Part shown: positions 22,881-36,284 of the stretch, piece by piece | Position numbering within the stretch: the stretch's first letter is position 1 | Layout: every line of letters starts with the position of its first letter | Assembly: GCA_001051155.2 (NCBI GenBank) | Contig: JYIP02000005.1 | Location: forward strand, 4,996,703-5,060,702 | Source: Chrysoporthe austroafricana | Lineage: Eukaryota; Ascomycota; Sordariomycetes; Diaporthales; Cryphonectriaceae | Direction of reading: 5' to 3' | DNA length: 64,000 nt | Notes under the pieces: generated by a model | Database searches by the model: none | What the model was told of the DNA's origin: nothing | What the model saw: only the letters and a program-made list of their open reading frames with translations | Translations under genes and position numbers: made by a program

Positions 22881-25800
22881 TATATCAAATACCTTATATA
22901 ATTATTTAATTAATTATAGAATTTTCTTAAAATCGATATATAAAAAAGAGAAATCTTGGAATATAATATTCCTATATTTATAATTAAGCCTTATTAAAGT
23001 AGCAGTTATATATATATAAGAGCTATAACCAGAATATATTTGAATAAGCTGAATATAAAAGTTTGTATCGATATAAGCGCTAATTGTTATGCTATTATTA
23101 AGAAATTGCTAGTATAATTTTTCAAAGCGAAAATAAACTGGAATATAAAAGCTAAATTTAAAAGTATAAGCTAATTGCTAGCAAAAGGCTAAACTAAATT
23201 CGATTTATATTTCTAAAGCAATAAATATAGCTATTCAATTATATTTCATACCCGAATAAGAATTTAAATATTAAATCGATTGGAAATAAGCATTTTGCTA
23301 AGATAGAAATATAATATTCTTTACGAATTAAATATTCTGAATTCAAAATCGTTTATACAATTTAATTATTTTAGTAATATTATAATAAAAATAGAAATAT
23401 TTGCCCGAATATTAATATAATCCCGGCAAATAAAAGCTATAATTATTATAATAATGCTATCCAGATTTTATAAGCTAATCCTTATTAATATTAAGCGAAT
23501 TTTAAAAACGTAATTCTTTTATTCAAACCGAAATAGAAAAGGTAAATGAATTGCTTAATAAGCTATTAAATTAAAGAAGTTCTAGTAACGAATTAAGCAG
23601 CAATTCTTTTAAAAATCCAGAAAAACTAATTTCTAAGAATAATCGAATTATTCCAAATAAATTATATAACCTTATTAACGAATTATAATAATTACTATTA
23701 TATCGCGCAATAATACTTTTTTCAATAAACTTAAGATAGATTATAGCTTTCAGGAAAGCTAAATTCAGATTAATTATTATTCATTAAGCATATTTTCTAA
23801 TAAATTGCGGAAATTATTGGAAAATAATTAGAAAAATATTAATTCCCGAATATAGAAATTCCTGAAATAAGAAATTATTTCGAAAATAATAATAAACTAG
23901 GGATCTAGAAAGATAAAGCTATTAAAGAATCGGAAATTAATTTCGGTATATATATTTGCAAATATTTACCGGAATTTCTTTATAAAATTATAGAATTAAT
24001 ATAAATATATATTAGAATTTTCAAAAATATAAATCTTATTAATATATTAATCGATTAATAAATAAAGGTTAATTTAATCGAAAAATAGCAGAATTAGAAA
24101 ATAGGATAAAAGCTATATTATTTAAATAAAGAAAACTAAAAAGTAATTAACGAAATTTTAAATAAATTATATTAACAAAATCGAACTGAATAAATTATAA
24201 ATATAATGCTATTCGGTTTATTAATTTTTATAATTTGGAAAAATATAAATAATTAGAAAAAAAGATATATAATAATCGATTTATATATTTTGAATAAAGT
24301 TTTAATTTTTAATACTTACTTTTTATTATTATAATAAGAAATTATTAAATAACTAAAAAGAAAAATATATATTATAATAATAAATATATAGCAATTTTTC
24401 TATTAATTCCTAATATATTTAAATTATAGAAACCGATTTACTATTATTAATTATTATAATTAAAAAAAAATAAAAGTTTTACTTATAAGATTTCAAAATT
24501 TATTATCCTATATCTAGCATTTTATAAATTAATTCTTATAATTATATTATAAGTTTGTTTCCGTTTTTATAAATAATATTATTATTTATTTAATTATAGA
24601 ATAAGATTATTTGCGATATTTACAAATTATTTTCTCGCTATTTTTATATAAAAATATTTTATTAACTAAACTCAAATTGTTTTTTGGATATTTTTCAATT
24701 TAAATCTTAAGATTTAAAATAAACGGATTCGGAATTTCCAATACGGAATACTGGATATAAGCTATTCGCGATTTAGAATTCCTTAAAATATTCTAATAAT
24801 TGGAAAGGTTTATTGGATTTATAGAATACTTACGCTATTTAATTCTTAAATATAATTATAGAATTAATCCATTTTAAAAAAAGAAAATTAGGATATTAAG
24901 CAAGGCTTGCTAATCGAATTATTTATTTTCAAATATAGGATAGCGAAATTATATTATATAAGCTATTTTCGATTCAATATTAAATAAAGTTAATAGTTTT
25001 TATAATTTTAAAATAGTTTTAGAAACTAAAAATGCTTTATTTTATTATATTCCAGATAAATTTCTTTTTATTTAATTAAATATATTTAAAGAAATAAGGT
25101 TTTCAAATATTATTTTCCAATTAGTAAATAATTATATATAGAACGGAATATTATTAATAGCAAATATAGCTATATAATTAATCTTTTATTTGAATAAAAT
25201 AATTAATAAAATAAAATGAAAGTATTAATTTATAAAGCTTGAAATAGTTTATTTAATATAGCTAATATAAAAGCTACAAATAATAATAGAATCGAACCGA
25301 ATTAAATTAATTTATATTTTTACTAATTATATAATAATAATTAGCATTATTTATTTATTATTTATAAATATAATAAATAAAATTAAAGCAAATATATAGC
25401 TAATTTTCATTTCGAAATATTTAAATTAATTCGATTTAAAAGCATATTATATACCGAGAAAGTCGAATATTTTTGCAAATGCTATATCAAAATTGCTATT
25501 TACCCAGAAATTTATTAATAATAAAAATATTTTAAATAAAATATAGAAAAATGAATTTATCCAAATTCTTAATAAAATATTTATAAATAGCGAAATAAAA
25601 AGGCATATTAAGAAAAAATACGAAAAATATCTCTTATAATCCAGAATAATTAAATAATTGAAAAATTTAAACAAAATTGCTTAATTACTTTTTATATTAA
25701 ATTATAATAGCTTATTATTTCTTAAGGATTATTATAGGAAATAACGATTATATATCCTGAATAAAATAGTATTGGATTTTATTAAAGAAATTTATAATAG

Positions 25801-27155
25801 AAAATACTATTTCGGTATAAATTGTATATAGCACGACTTAATAAATCGATTCATTATCAGATATTGCTATATTAAAATACGTAATTATATATCGATATAT
25901 CGAGCTTATAACGAAAATAAAAACGATTTATAATAACTTTTAAAAGAAATGCAATTTATATTATTTCTATTAATTCTATTTTATACTATTATTATAAACT
26001 TTATTATAGAATTATTAATAGTATTATTTATAAATATTATATAAATTTTAGCTAAAATGCTATTCCTGGATATATTTCTTATAATTACGAATAAATATTT
26101 TAAAATTACGATTATTATATTAAGTAATGCAATATATATTATAGCAAACTAAACAATTCTTATTTTACGGATATTTTATATTATTAGTTAAAGAATATTT
26201 AAAAGGATTATTTCAAATAGAAATTCGAAATTCCTATCGGAATTTTAGAAATATTTATAAGAAATTATCGGAACGAAACTTGCTTATTTTACCGCTTTGC
26301 ATTTATAAACGGATAGGCAATTTGAAATAAAAAACCGAATAATTGAAATAGCAATTTAGCATTTTATAATCGCTTATTCTAACGCAAAATAAACTAAAAT
26401 AATATTAATATTATAATTCAATTTAAATAATATATATAACCGAATTATAAAATATTTAGCTAGCTAAATATTATTCGGATTTAATTTATTATTAAGCTAA
26501 TAAATAAAAAATATAATATTTTTAATAAAAAAAACCTTTTAAGAAAAAGCTTAATTTTTCATTACCGAAATGCAAATAATAGCCAAATTGCAATATAATA
26601 AGCATTATTGCCAAATAGTTTTCGAATTAGATAATTGAATATATATTTATTTGGATTACGAATATTTATTACTAAATAATTCATTTCTAAAGTTTTTATA
26701 ATAAAGAATAAAACTTTTCTAAATTATTCGAAAAATAAAGAATTTAGTATATAAATTGAAATTAGTTCCTTATATAAATATTTATTTAATAATTTCAGTA
26801 ATATAATTAATATTTGCAAATTTTCTTAAAATGGATTTTTATAAATATAATTTTATATATTAAAACCTAATAAATATATTAAAGGATCCGGATATTGAAA
26901 AATATTTGGAAAATTATTGATATTACAAGCTAGAAAAAATAATTAGCCGCTATAAGCGAAAATATAAATATAATCCGCGCAGAATTGAATATTTGGTAAA
27001 ATAAATAAACTATTTTAGCTATTATAATATATAAATGCCCTGTAATGCTTTAAATACGGACGAAATAATATATAATTTCGAACGGAAATACGAAATTATA
27101 ATCGAATTGCAAGAAAGAATAAAGCGAAAGCGGCTATTAGCGGAAGAAATCTTTA
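22230..27155 (+). repeat. P internal tandem duplication, copy 1 (4,926 bp)
   Basis: The unit starts in the gag-like region (AATCTTCCCAATATT) and ends in the chromodomain-like region (CTTTAA). It is followed directly by a second copy starting AATTTTCTTAATATT, whose first three differences are all C to T. Both copies are heavily mutated. Confidence 0.9.
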
Positions 27156-27180
27156 AATTTTCTTAATATTAATATTTATT
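22990..27180 (+). pseudogene. pol: Element P pol relic, copy 1
   Basis: Protease remnant VCIDISANCY near 23061. The RT block (about 24190-24900) follows the Ty3/gypsy RT order, with the catalytic region read as VFINNIIIYL at about 24555-24580, both catalytic Asp turned to Asn. The integrase block (about 25820-26470) includes ISNRNSKFLSEF, where the central Asp is Asn, followed by TDRQFEIKNR. A chromodomain-like end is at about 26880-27150. It is densely stopped by TAA/TAG. This gypsy lineage differs from E1/E2 in LTR, gag and RT sequence. It is recognisable only by block order, so domain borders are approximate. Confidence 0.7.
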
Positions 27181-30100
27181 TCTTAGCTAATATATTCCTA
27201 AAATATTCTAGAAGATTCAGGCCTTAAAGATTTGAATATTTATTTTGCCTGATAAAAATATTTAATTAATCAAATTTATCCAAAAGTATTGGATATATCC
27301 CGGAATACGAATTCCGAAAGCTTTTATTAGAATAATAACGAAAGCTAATAGATATTCAGAACTAATTATAGGAACGGATAGCCAGATAATAAAATATTTT
27401 TAATACGATTAAGAAAATATTAATTAATATTATAAATAATAATAGAAATTTAATTTCAAAAAACCGAAATTTCTAATTGCGCTTTTATTATCGATTTGTA
27501 CAAAAAAATGCTAGAAAACGTTTTATCCAATTAATTCTAGCAAATTTCAATATCGATAATAAAAAATTGCAATATAATTCAAATAAAGAAAATAAGCTAG
27601 CTCGAGAAAGCTATTTTTTCGTAAACGATAATCTGTTTATAATGGATAGCGATAAATAAAATAAAGAAACCGAAAATAATAAAAATTTATAAAAGCAAGA
27701 GAACGAATTGGAAAAACAGATTAATAAAGAAAACGTAATAATCGAAAATAATATTTAAATTTTTCGAACTAAAAAAATAAAACTATTAGTAAACGAAAGC
27801 ATATTTTATATTAAATACTTTATATAATTATCCAATTAATTATAGAATTTTCTTAAAATCGATATATAGAAAAGAGAAATCTTGGAATATAATATTCCTA
27901 TATTTATAATTAAGCTTTATTAAAGCAGCAGCTATATATATATAAAAGCTGTAATTAAAATATATTTGAATAAACCGGATATAAAAGTTTGTATCGATAT
28001 AAGCGCTAATCGTTATACTATTGCTAAGAAATTGCTAATACAATTTTTCAAAACGAAAATAAACTGAAATATAAAAGCTAAACTTAAAAGCATAAGCTAA
28101 TTATTAATAAAAGGCTAAGCTAAATTCGACTTATATTTCCAAAATAATAAATATGGCTACCCAATTATATTTCGTATTCAAATAAGAACTTAAATATTAA
28201 ATTGATTAGAAATAAGCATTTTGCTAAAATAGAAATATAATATTTTTTACGAATTAAATATTCTGAATTCAGAATTATTTATATAATTTAATTATTTTAA
28301 TAATATTATAATAAAAATAAAAATATTTACCCGAATGCTAATATAATCCCGGCAAATAAAAGCTATAATTATTACAATAATGCTATCCAGATTTTATAAG
28401 CTAATCTTTATTAATATTAAACGAATTTTAAAAACGTAATTCTTTTATTCAAACCGAAATAGAAAGGGTAAATGAATTGCTTAATAAGCTATTAAATTAA
28501 AGAAATTCTAATAACGAATTAAGCAATAATTCTTTTAAAGATCCAAAAAAACTAATTTTTAAAAATAATCGAATTATTCCAAATAAATTATATAATTTTG
28601 CTAGCAAATTATAATAATTACTATTATATCGCGCAATAATACCTTTTTCAATAAATTTAGAATAGATTATAGTTTTTAGGAAAGCTAAATTTAGATTAAT
28701 TATTATTTATTAAGCATATTTTCTAATAAATTGCAGAAATTATTAGAAAATAATTAGAAAAGTATTAATTCCCGAATATAGAAATTCCCGAAATAAGAAA
28801 TTATTTCGAAAATAATAATAAATTAAGGATCCGGAAAAATAAAGCTATTAAAGAATCGGAAATTAATTTCGGTATATACATTTGCAAATATTTACCGGAA
28901 TTTCTTTATAAAGTTATAAAATTAATATAAATATATATTAGAATTTTCAAAAATATAAATCCTATTAATATGCTAATTGATTAATAAATAAAAATTAATT
29001 TAATCGAAAAATAGTAAAATTAGAAAATAAGATAAAAGCTATATTATTCAAATAAAGAAAATTAAAAAATAATTAATAAAATTTTAAATAAATTATATTA
29101 ATAAAATCGAATTAAATAAATTATAAATATAATACTATTCGGTTTATTAATTTTTATAATTTAAAAGAATATAAATAATTAGAAAAAAAAATATATAATA
29201 ATCGATTTATACATTTTGAATAAAATCTTAATTCTTAATATTTACTTTTTATTATTATAGCAAGAAATTATTAAATAGCTAAGAAAAAAAATATATATTA
29301 TAGTAATAAATATATAGCAATTTTTCTATTAATTCCTAATATATTTAGATTATAGAAACCGATTTACTATTATTAATTATTATAATTAAAAAAAAATAAA
29401 AGTTTTACTTATAAGATTTCAAAATTTATTATTTTATATTTAATATTTTATAAATTAATTCTTACAATTATATTATAAATTTGCTTCCGCTTTTATAAAT
29501 AATATTATTATTTATTTAATTATAGAATAAAATTACTTGCAATATTTATAAATTATTTTCTTGCTATTTTTATATAAAAATATTTTATTAGCTAAACTCA
29601 AATTGTTTTTTGGATATTTTTCAATTTAAATCTTAAAATTCAAAATAAACGGATTCGGAATTTCTAATACGGAATACCGGATATAAGCTATTCGCAATTT
29701 AGAATTTTTTAAAATATTCTAATAACTGGAAAAGTTTATTGGATTTATAGAATATTTACGCTATTTAATTCTTAAATATAATTATAGTATTATTTATAAA
29801 TATTATATAAGTTTTAGCTAAAATGCTATTTCTAAATGCATTTTTTACGATTATAAATAAATATTTTAAAGCTATAATTATTATATTAAGTAATGCAATA
29901 TATATTATAGCAAACTAAGCAATTCTTATTTTACGGATATTTTATATTATTAGCTAAAGAATATTTAAAAGGATTATTTCAAATAGAAATTCGAAATTCT
30001 TATCAGAATTTTAGAAATATTTATAAGAAACTATCGGAACGAAATTTGCTTATTTTACTGCTTTGCATTTGCAAACGAATAAGCAATCTGAAATAAAGAA

Positions 30101-30922
30101 CCGAATAATTAAAATAGCAATTTAATATTTTATAATTGCTTATTCTAATATAAAATAAACCGAAATAATACTAATATTATAATTTAATTTAAATAATATA
30201 TATAACCGAATTATAAAATATTTAGCTAGCTAAATGCTATTCGGATTTAATTTATTATTAAGCTAATAAATAAAAAATATAATATTTTTAGCAAAAGAAA
30301 CCTTTTAGGAAAAAGCTTAACTTTTCATTACCGAAATGCAAATAGCAGCCAAATTGCAATATAATAAGCATTATTGCTAAATAGTTTTCGAATTAAATAA
30401 TTGAATATATATTCGCTTGGGTTACGAATATTTATTGCTAAATAATTCATTTCTAAAGTTTTTATAATAAAGGATAAAATCTTTTTAAATTATTCGAAAA
30501 ATAAGGAATTTAGTATATAAATTGAAATTAGTTCCTTATATAAATATCTATTTAATAATCTTAATAATACAATTAATATTTGCAAATTTTCTTAAAATGG
30601 ATTTTTATAAATATAATCTTATATATTAGAACTTAATAAATATATTAAAAGATCCGGATATTGAGAAATATTTGGAAAATTACCGATATTACGAGCTAGA
30701 AAGGATAATTAGCCGCTATAAGCGAAAATATAAATATAATTCGTATAGAATTGAATACTTGGTAAAATAAATAAACTATTTTAGCTATTATAATATATAA
30801 ATGCCCTGTAATGCTTTAAATATGGACGAAATAATATATAATTTCGAACGGAAATACGAAATTATAATCGAATTGCAAGAAAGAATAAAGCGAAAGCGGC
30901 TATTAGCGGAAGAAATCTTTAA
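27156..30922 (+). pseudogene. P internal duplication, copy 2 (pol with 1,160-bp deletion)
   Basis: Collinear with copy 1 except that bases corresponding to 24862-26021 (end of RT, RNase H, start of integrase) are missing. Adding 1,160 to its 3,767 bp gives 4,927, matching the 4,926-bp unit. The junction TATAATTATAGTATTATTT lies at about 29780-29800. The protease remnant (near 27987) and integrase, chromodomain-like end (about 29800-30920) are still recognisable. Confidence 0.85.
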
Positions 30923-31311
30923 GACTGCTAAATAGGGCAAATGAATTTCTAGCAAATGCAAAAAGCTATTATTTCGTAAACCGCTAGTAAATTTATTTTA
31001 TTTTCCTTTTCTTATTAACGCGCTTATAACTATTATTCTTATTTACTTATTATAACCAGCCGTATTGCCCTATTATTATTACTTTTTATTATACTTTTGA
31101 ATATTGTTTTTAAGTATTAAGCTAGTATTATTATCAATTTCGCTTTATTCTATTAAACTTCTATAAATTTATAAAGACCGTATTAATAAAGCTATTAATA
31201 TTACCAAAACCAAAATGCATTACGCAATTATTAAGTTATATCTTTCTATAAATGCTTTGCTATAAGATTAAGATTGATAAGAAATAGTACGTTTAGCTAT
31301 GCTTAACTTTT
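30923..31311. other. P spacer after pol
   Basis: AT-rich sequence between the chromodomain-like end and the extra ORF region. No gene is supported. Confidence 0.4.
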
Positions 31312-33050
31312 ATGCAATACCGTACTTTATATCCTAAGAAAAACCTTCTAAAGTCTGCCGAAAAAGCAAGACTATATAATATGCTAAATATATTTACAAA
31401 ATATCGTTTAAAGACTGCTTTTTCCTGGAAGGATATCGGTAGGCTATATATTTGTATAATAGCAAAAGCCGTTTCTACTATAATATTTACGTAACAAAAA
31501 ACTATTTAAGCGATTTCTTTCGCTATTAAAAAGCTTATACGATAGCCTTTTATCAAGCGCTAATTAGTAAAGATTATACCGATATAATAAACCGAGAAAT
31601 CGAATATAATATTTATATTCTTAATACCGAGCTAAGTAATAGCAATATTAATCGGCCGCTAATTATTAAAGAAGCTTAAAAGCTTATTTCATAATACCTT
31701 ATATTATTATAAATTAATCGTTCTAGCTCTATTTATAAAAGATAAAAGCTTTATCCAAATACCCTTACCGGTACGAATACTATTACGAGCGAAAATACAG
31801 ATAATGGACTAACGGATAATTCTATTAGAAAAGCATTGCTTGAATTTACTTCGAATTTACTTATTATTTATAATCCTATCTCTGCTTTATATACTCTATT
31901 AATAGCTTATCGCATCCTATTTCTTATTATAATATCGAAAAATAATTGCTTACGAAATGGGCATAGCCGTTATATTAAAGATAAAACTAAATAGATAATT
32001 CTAAGCAATTGTAGCAACCTTATTAAAAAGGAAATAAATGCTATACGCTATACAGCCAATATAGCAGAAATTGTTATAATTTACGAATATAATCGTAATA
32101 TAGCCTTTATTGCCTGGAAAAAAATAGCTAAGAATATCAAGCCAATCTTAACCAAGCTTAAAGCTCCCAAGCTTATTATACCAATTGCTAATTTAAGCCT
32201 ATTTGCTATAATAAAACGAAACTTTATAATGCCAGCCAAGCATTATCGAATTATAGATAATACTATCGACTTAACCGAAAACGATTTACCGAATATAGCT
32301 AGCCTATTAGCTATACCAAGCAAGGTTTCCCGAATTAATATTAATAGCATTTTGCTTTTGCAAGCTACGCCTTGCGCTATTCCCGCTTTATTTATTAAAT
32401 ATAATCTCAAATCCAAAGCTATTAAAGCCGAAATCGCAGTATATTACTGCATGCTAGCCTTTTATATATCCAAAAAATATATACGCTATAATTTCATTTA
32501 AGGAAATAACTTTAATACTAATTGTCTTTATATTACTGATAGCTTTGCTATTTATAATAATATTAAGTTCGGTATTATCGGAATTTACGATAATCGTATT
32601 TAATACTTTTTCCCTTTTACTATAAGAGAATATATATACGAATTCGTTATTTAATTCCGCAATTTCGATCTTATTATTTTATTTAACTAGTCGGGCTTGC
32701 ATTTTATTATAAATTAAATCTTCCGTTTCGAATATAATTTTAAGGCTATTAAGATCGTCTTTATTAAGGACGATATGGATTACGATTTCAATATTACTTT
32801 TCAGAAATAGGCTAACGAAAATAAAAACTATTTTAGCGCTGCCCGGTCCTTGCAATATTAAAATTGCATAATAAGCTTCAAATCCTATATCCAAGCGTAT
32901 AAGCTAGTTAAAACTCTGCAACTTGATATTTATAACTATACCGACTTTTGCGATTATATCGGAAAAGAAGAATTATTTGCTATATTCTTTTGCAATTTAC
33001 TAAACTTTAAAACTATTGCTAAAGCCCGGGAAATTACTCTTAACTAGTAA
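31312..33050 (+). pseudogene. Extra ORF region of element P, unidentified
   Basis: Protein-like sense-strand sequence between pol and the 3' LTR. The best part is about 31830-33050 in one phase, with segments such as TIDLTENDLPNIASLLAIPS and FVIQFRN (stops at Gln-like positions), interrupted by TAA/TAG. I recognise no family. Part of it (from about 32770) recurs reversed at 41117-42078. Its place inside an LTR element, in sense, makes it an accessory retroelement gene or captured host sequence. Start and intron structure are unknown. Confidence 0.4.
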
Positions 33051-33701
33051 ATATAGCTATTATTTATTAATATAACCTTATTAGCAGCATATAATGCTAT
33101 TTTCTTCCAATAATTTATAGATTTAGCTATTTATATTGAAAACTAATTACGATATTATTATATAATAACTATATATAGCTATCGGCTTTATATGCTAATA
33201 TATTCTATCGTAACTTTATTTTATATTTACTATTATTATACTTACTTAATATTCTATTATCTGAAAGCTATACTTTTTATTAATATTTACGAGCAATTTT
33301 AGTTTTTAATTATATTTATACTAAATATTTCAGCAATAAATATAATTAAGCATTACCGAAATATACTTGGATATCGGCTAGCCTTATTATATATAAATAC
33401 TATATATATTTATTTATTTTAGGCATAAACCGATTATAATAGAAAATTAATTCTAAATTCCCGGTATAAGCATATTTGTTATTCAAATTCCCGGCATAAG
33501 CACGTTTACTTATTAGGATTCTAGCACGAATCGGCTTTATAAAACGATTATTATTTCTTATATAATTTCTTTTGTCCAATAGTATTATTATGCTTTTCTT
33601 TGCCGTATAATCTAAAGTCTTATTATATCGTATTACTGCTATTCAAAACGTCCTTAACTATTAGCTTCCTTTATAAATAAAGGTTATAAAAGGCCGGCAA
33701 T
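33051..33701. other. P 3' untranslated region
   Basis: AT-rich, with the phrases AATTCCCGGTATAAGCA and AATTCCCGGCATAAGCA about 35 bp apart (33457-33508) and purine-rich AAAAGG shortly before the LTR. It is duplicated in reverse in the P2 fragment. Confidence 0.5.
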
Positions 33702-33908
33702 TAATAGCAAAACTTATAAACGAAATGAATTTATAATGGATTCGCTTAGTAAATCTATAGTAAATCCCTTAGTAAATACGCAATGAATTTATTGAATGGA
33801 TGCTATATTTTTACCGGGGGGCTTATATAATGCCCTAATATACTTTTAGCGTAATTTATTCTCTGAAAAAATCATGCTTTATAATATATTTCAGTATATT
33901 TACCATTA
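33702..33908 (+). repeat. Element P 3' LTR
   Basis: 207 bp from TAATAG to CCATTA, followed by target duplicate TAACT (33909-33913). It holds the uninterrupted E1 target site TATAATGCCC. Confidence 0.9.
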
Positions 33909-36284
33909 TAACTTATTTTTAAAGTTTTTGCTATTACCTTTTTACATTCTATTTAGCTGCTAGAATTGCAAAGCTAAGCTAATTAGAAGCTAGGGCTGTT
34001 TTTTTTTACAATACGCCGCTTATTAACCGTATGCTTTCTTAAAATCCCCGCTTCTTTCCCTTTTTCAAAACTTAAATCTTTTATCTTATTCCGTTAACTT
34101 GCCTTTAAGGTTTTTGCTATTACTTTCTTACATTTTGCTTAGCTATTAAAATTGCAAAGCTAAATTAATTAGAAGCTAAAGCTGTTTTTTTTTTATAATA
34201 TGCTGCTTATTAACCGTATGCTTTTCCAAAATCTTTGCTTTTCCCCTTTTTCAAAACTTAAATCCCTTATCCTATTTTGTTAACTTGCTTTTAAAGTTTT
34301 TGCCATTACTTTCTTATATTCTGCTTAGCTATTAGCATTGCGTAATAGCTTTAATTAAAACCCAGAAATACTTATATCGCCAGTAAATTACTTATTTTCC
34401 CAAAATCCTTTTGCTAAAATCCCTAGTAGTTTATCGGAAGGTTTGTTATTATATCCCGCTATTTCGCTAATAAGTTTCCAAGCACTTGCTCTTTAGCTTT
34501 TGCTTAATTGCTAATATTACGTAACGGCTTTAATTAGAGTTTAGAACTGCTTATTTTGCTAGTAAGCCATTTCTTTCTTTCGAATCCTTTTGCTAAAATC
34601 CTTTACAATATGCGAAATAATCTATTATTATATCCTATTATTTCGCTAATAAATTTCCAAATACTTATTCTTTAACCCTTGCCTAGTTATTAGCATTATG
34701 CAATAGCTTTAATTAAAGCTTAAAATTGCTCTTTTTGCCGGTAAGTTATTTCTTTCTTTAAAACTTTTTTGCTAAAGTCTTTTGCTAAAATCTTTAAGAT
34801 TTTGCTAGAGAATTCGTTATTAAGTTTTGTTATTACGCTAATAAATTTCCAAGCATTTGCTCTTTAGCCCTTGCTTAATTGCTAGCATTACGTAATAGCT
34901 TTAATTAAAACTTAGAAATATTTTTCTTGCTAATAAGCTATTTCTTTCTTTAAAACCCTTTTGTTAAAGTCTTTTGCTAAAGTCCTTAAGATTTTGCTAA
35001 AGAATTCGTTATTAAGTTTTGCTATTACGCTAATAAGTTTCCAAGTATATAAGAGAGCGAATGTCGGTATAAAATAAATAAAAAGGTATATAAATTAAAG
35101 GTAAATATTCGGCTTAAACAATTATATAAATACAGATAAAGAAGAGATAAAAAGAGGGTTGATTTCTGTTATATTAGTTGTTATATAATTATTATTTCTT
35201 TTTTTTCTTGCTTGTTCTATTTATTAAAAGTAAGCAGAAAGCGAGATATATATATTTGAAATCTCTATCTTTCTCGAATATTCTTTGCCACTTGATTTAT
35301 AATTATAAGCTGTATTTATAAGCATTTATCAGCTTATTATAAATTAAAGTTGCATTTGTATTATTTGATTTATCCATTCGAAAGCAATAGGGAAATAATT
35401 ATTATAATAAGCTTTGCATTATGCAAGCTTGCTATTTGCTACTCGCTACTCTTTCGAATATTCTAGCAGCTTTTGCTTACGTAATCAACTGATTATATAA
35501 TTATATCTTATATATAAATATAGTTTATAATAATTATAAATATAGCAACTTTAGTTTTATAACTCGTATAATTATTGAAATATTAAGAAATAAAGTTTTA
35601 ATATTATTTATTTATTAACTTTTCTTCTTTTAATTATTTGAGCTTTTTATATTATTTATATATATATATTTATATTATTATAAAGCTTATTATTTATATT
35701 TTTATATTAATTATTTATATATATATGCTTATAAAGCATTTATTCTTTAGCTTTTGCCCAGTTGCTAATATTATATAACGGCTTTAATCAAAGCCTAGAA
35801 ATATTCCTTTTGCCGGTAAGCTATTTCTTTCCTTAAAACTTTCTTATTAAAGTCCTTTGCTAAAATCCTTAAGATTTTGCTAGAGAATTTATTATTAAGT
35901 CTTGCTATTACGTTAATAAATTTCCAAGTACTTGCTCTTTAGCCCTTGCCCAGTTGCTAGCATTACGTAATAGCTTTAATTAAAGCTTAAAAATGCTTAT
36001 TTTGCCAGTAAGCTATTTCTTTTCCCAAAACCCCTTTGCTAAAGCCTTTTGCAATACGCAAAAGAATTCGTTATTATTATGCTATTATGCTAATAAGTTT
36101 CTAAGCATTTGCTTTTTAACTTTCGCTTAGCTGCTAGCATTACGCAATAGCTTTGATTAAAGCTTAGAAATGCTTATTTTGCTAATAAGCTATTTCTTTT
36201 CTTAAAAACCTTTTGCTAAAGCCTTTTGCAATACGCGAAAGGGTCCGTTATTATATCTTTCTATTACGCTAATAAGCTTTTAAG
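33909..36284 (+). repeat. Satellite array 1 (186-bp type A, then 179/192-bp type B units)
   Basis: Type A anchors (A)AAGGTTTTTG/AAAGTTTTTG lie at 33921, 34107 and 34293 (spacing 186). Type B anchors TAAGTTTCC or TAAATTTCC lie at 34471, 34650, 34842, 35034, 35917, 36094 and 36273, with spacings of 177-179 or 192 apart from the interruption. The array continues the unit that follows TLH copy A and is broken by a solo LTR and by E3. Confidence 0.9.
35048..35733. mobile_element. Solo LTR (686 bp) in satellite
   Basis: The ends TATAAG and CTTATA are inverted matches, as expected from a RIP-altered TG...CA LTR. The flanks are AAGTA (35043-35047) and AAGCA (35734-35738), a 5-bp target duplication differing by one C/T. 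It is very AT-rich, has no coding frame, and the family is not otherwise present. A non-autonomous element of other type is possible. Confidence 0.7.

Larger units (their letters stand above)
12326..33908 (+). mobile_element. Ty3/gypsy LTR element P (contains nested E1)
   Basis: The 5' LTR (12326-12456 plus 19795-19870) and 3' LTR (33702-33908) are each 207 bp once the nested element is removed. The ends are TGATAG at the 5' LTR (TAATAG at the 3' LTR) and CTATTA/CCATTA, consistent with an original TG...CA. The flanking duplication is TAACT (12321-12325 and 33909-33913), inside satellite DNA. Without E1 the element is about 14.2 kb, swollen by a 4.9-kb internal duplication. The order is minisatellite leader, gag-like region, protease, RT, integrase, chromodomain-like region, then an extra ORF. 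It is extremely AT-rich and dead. Confidence 0.85.

Noticed and set aside
31312..33050. DUF3435 / tyrosine-recombinase (Starship captain-like) gene
   Set aside because: I could not find the expected R-H-R-Y motif order, and the region lies within P's LTRs.
33909..36284. CRISPR-like regular repeats
   Set aside because: Whole 177-192 bp units repeat without unique spacers, in a fungal genome; it is a satellite.
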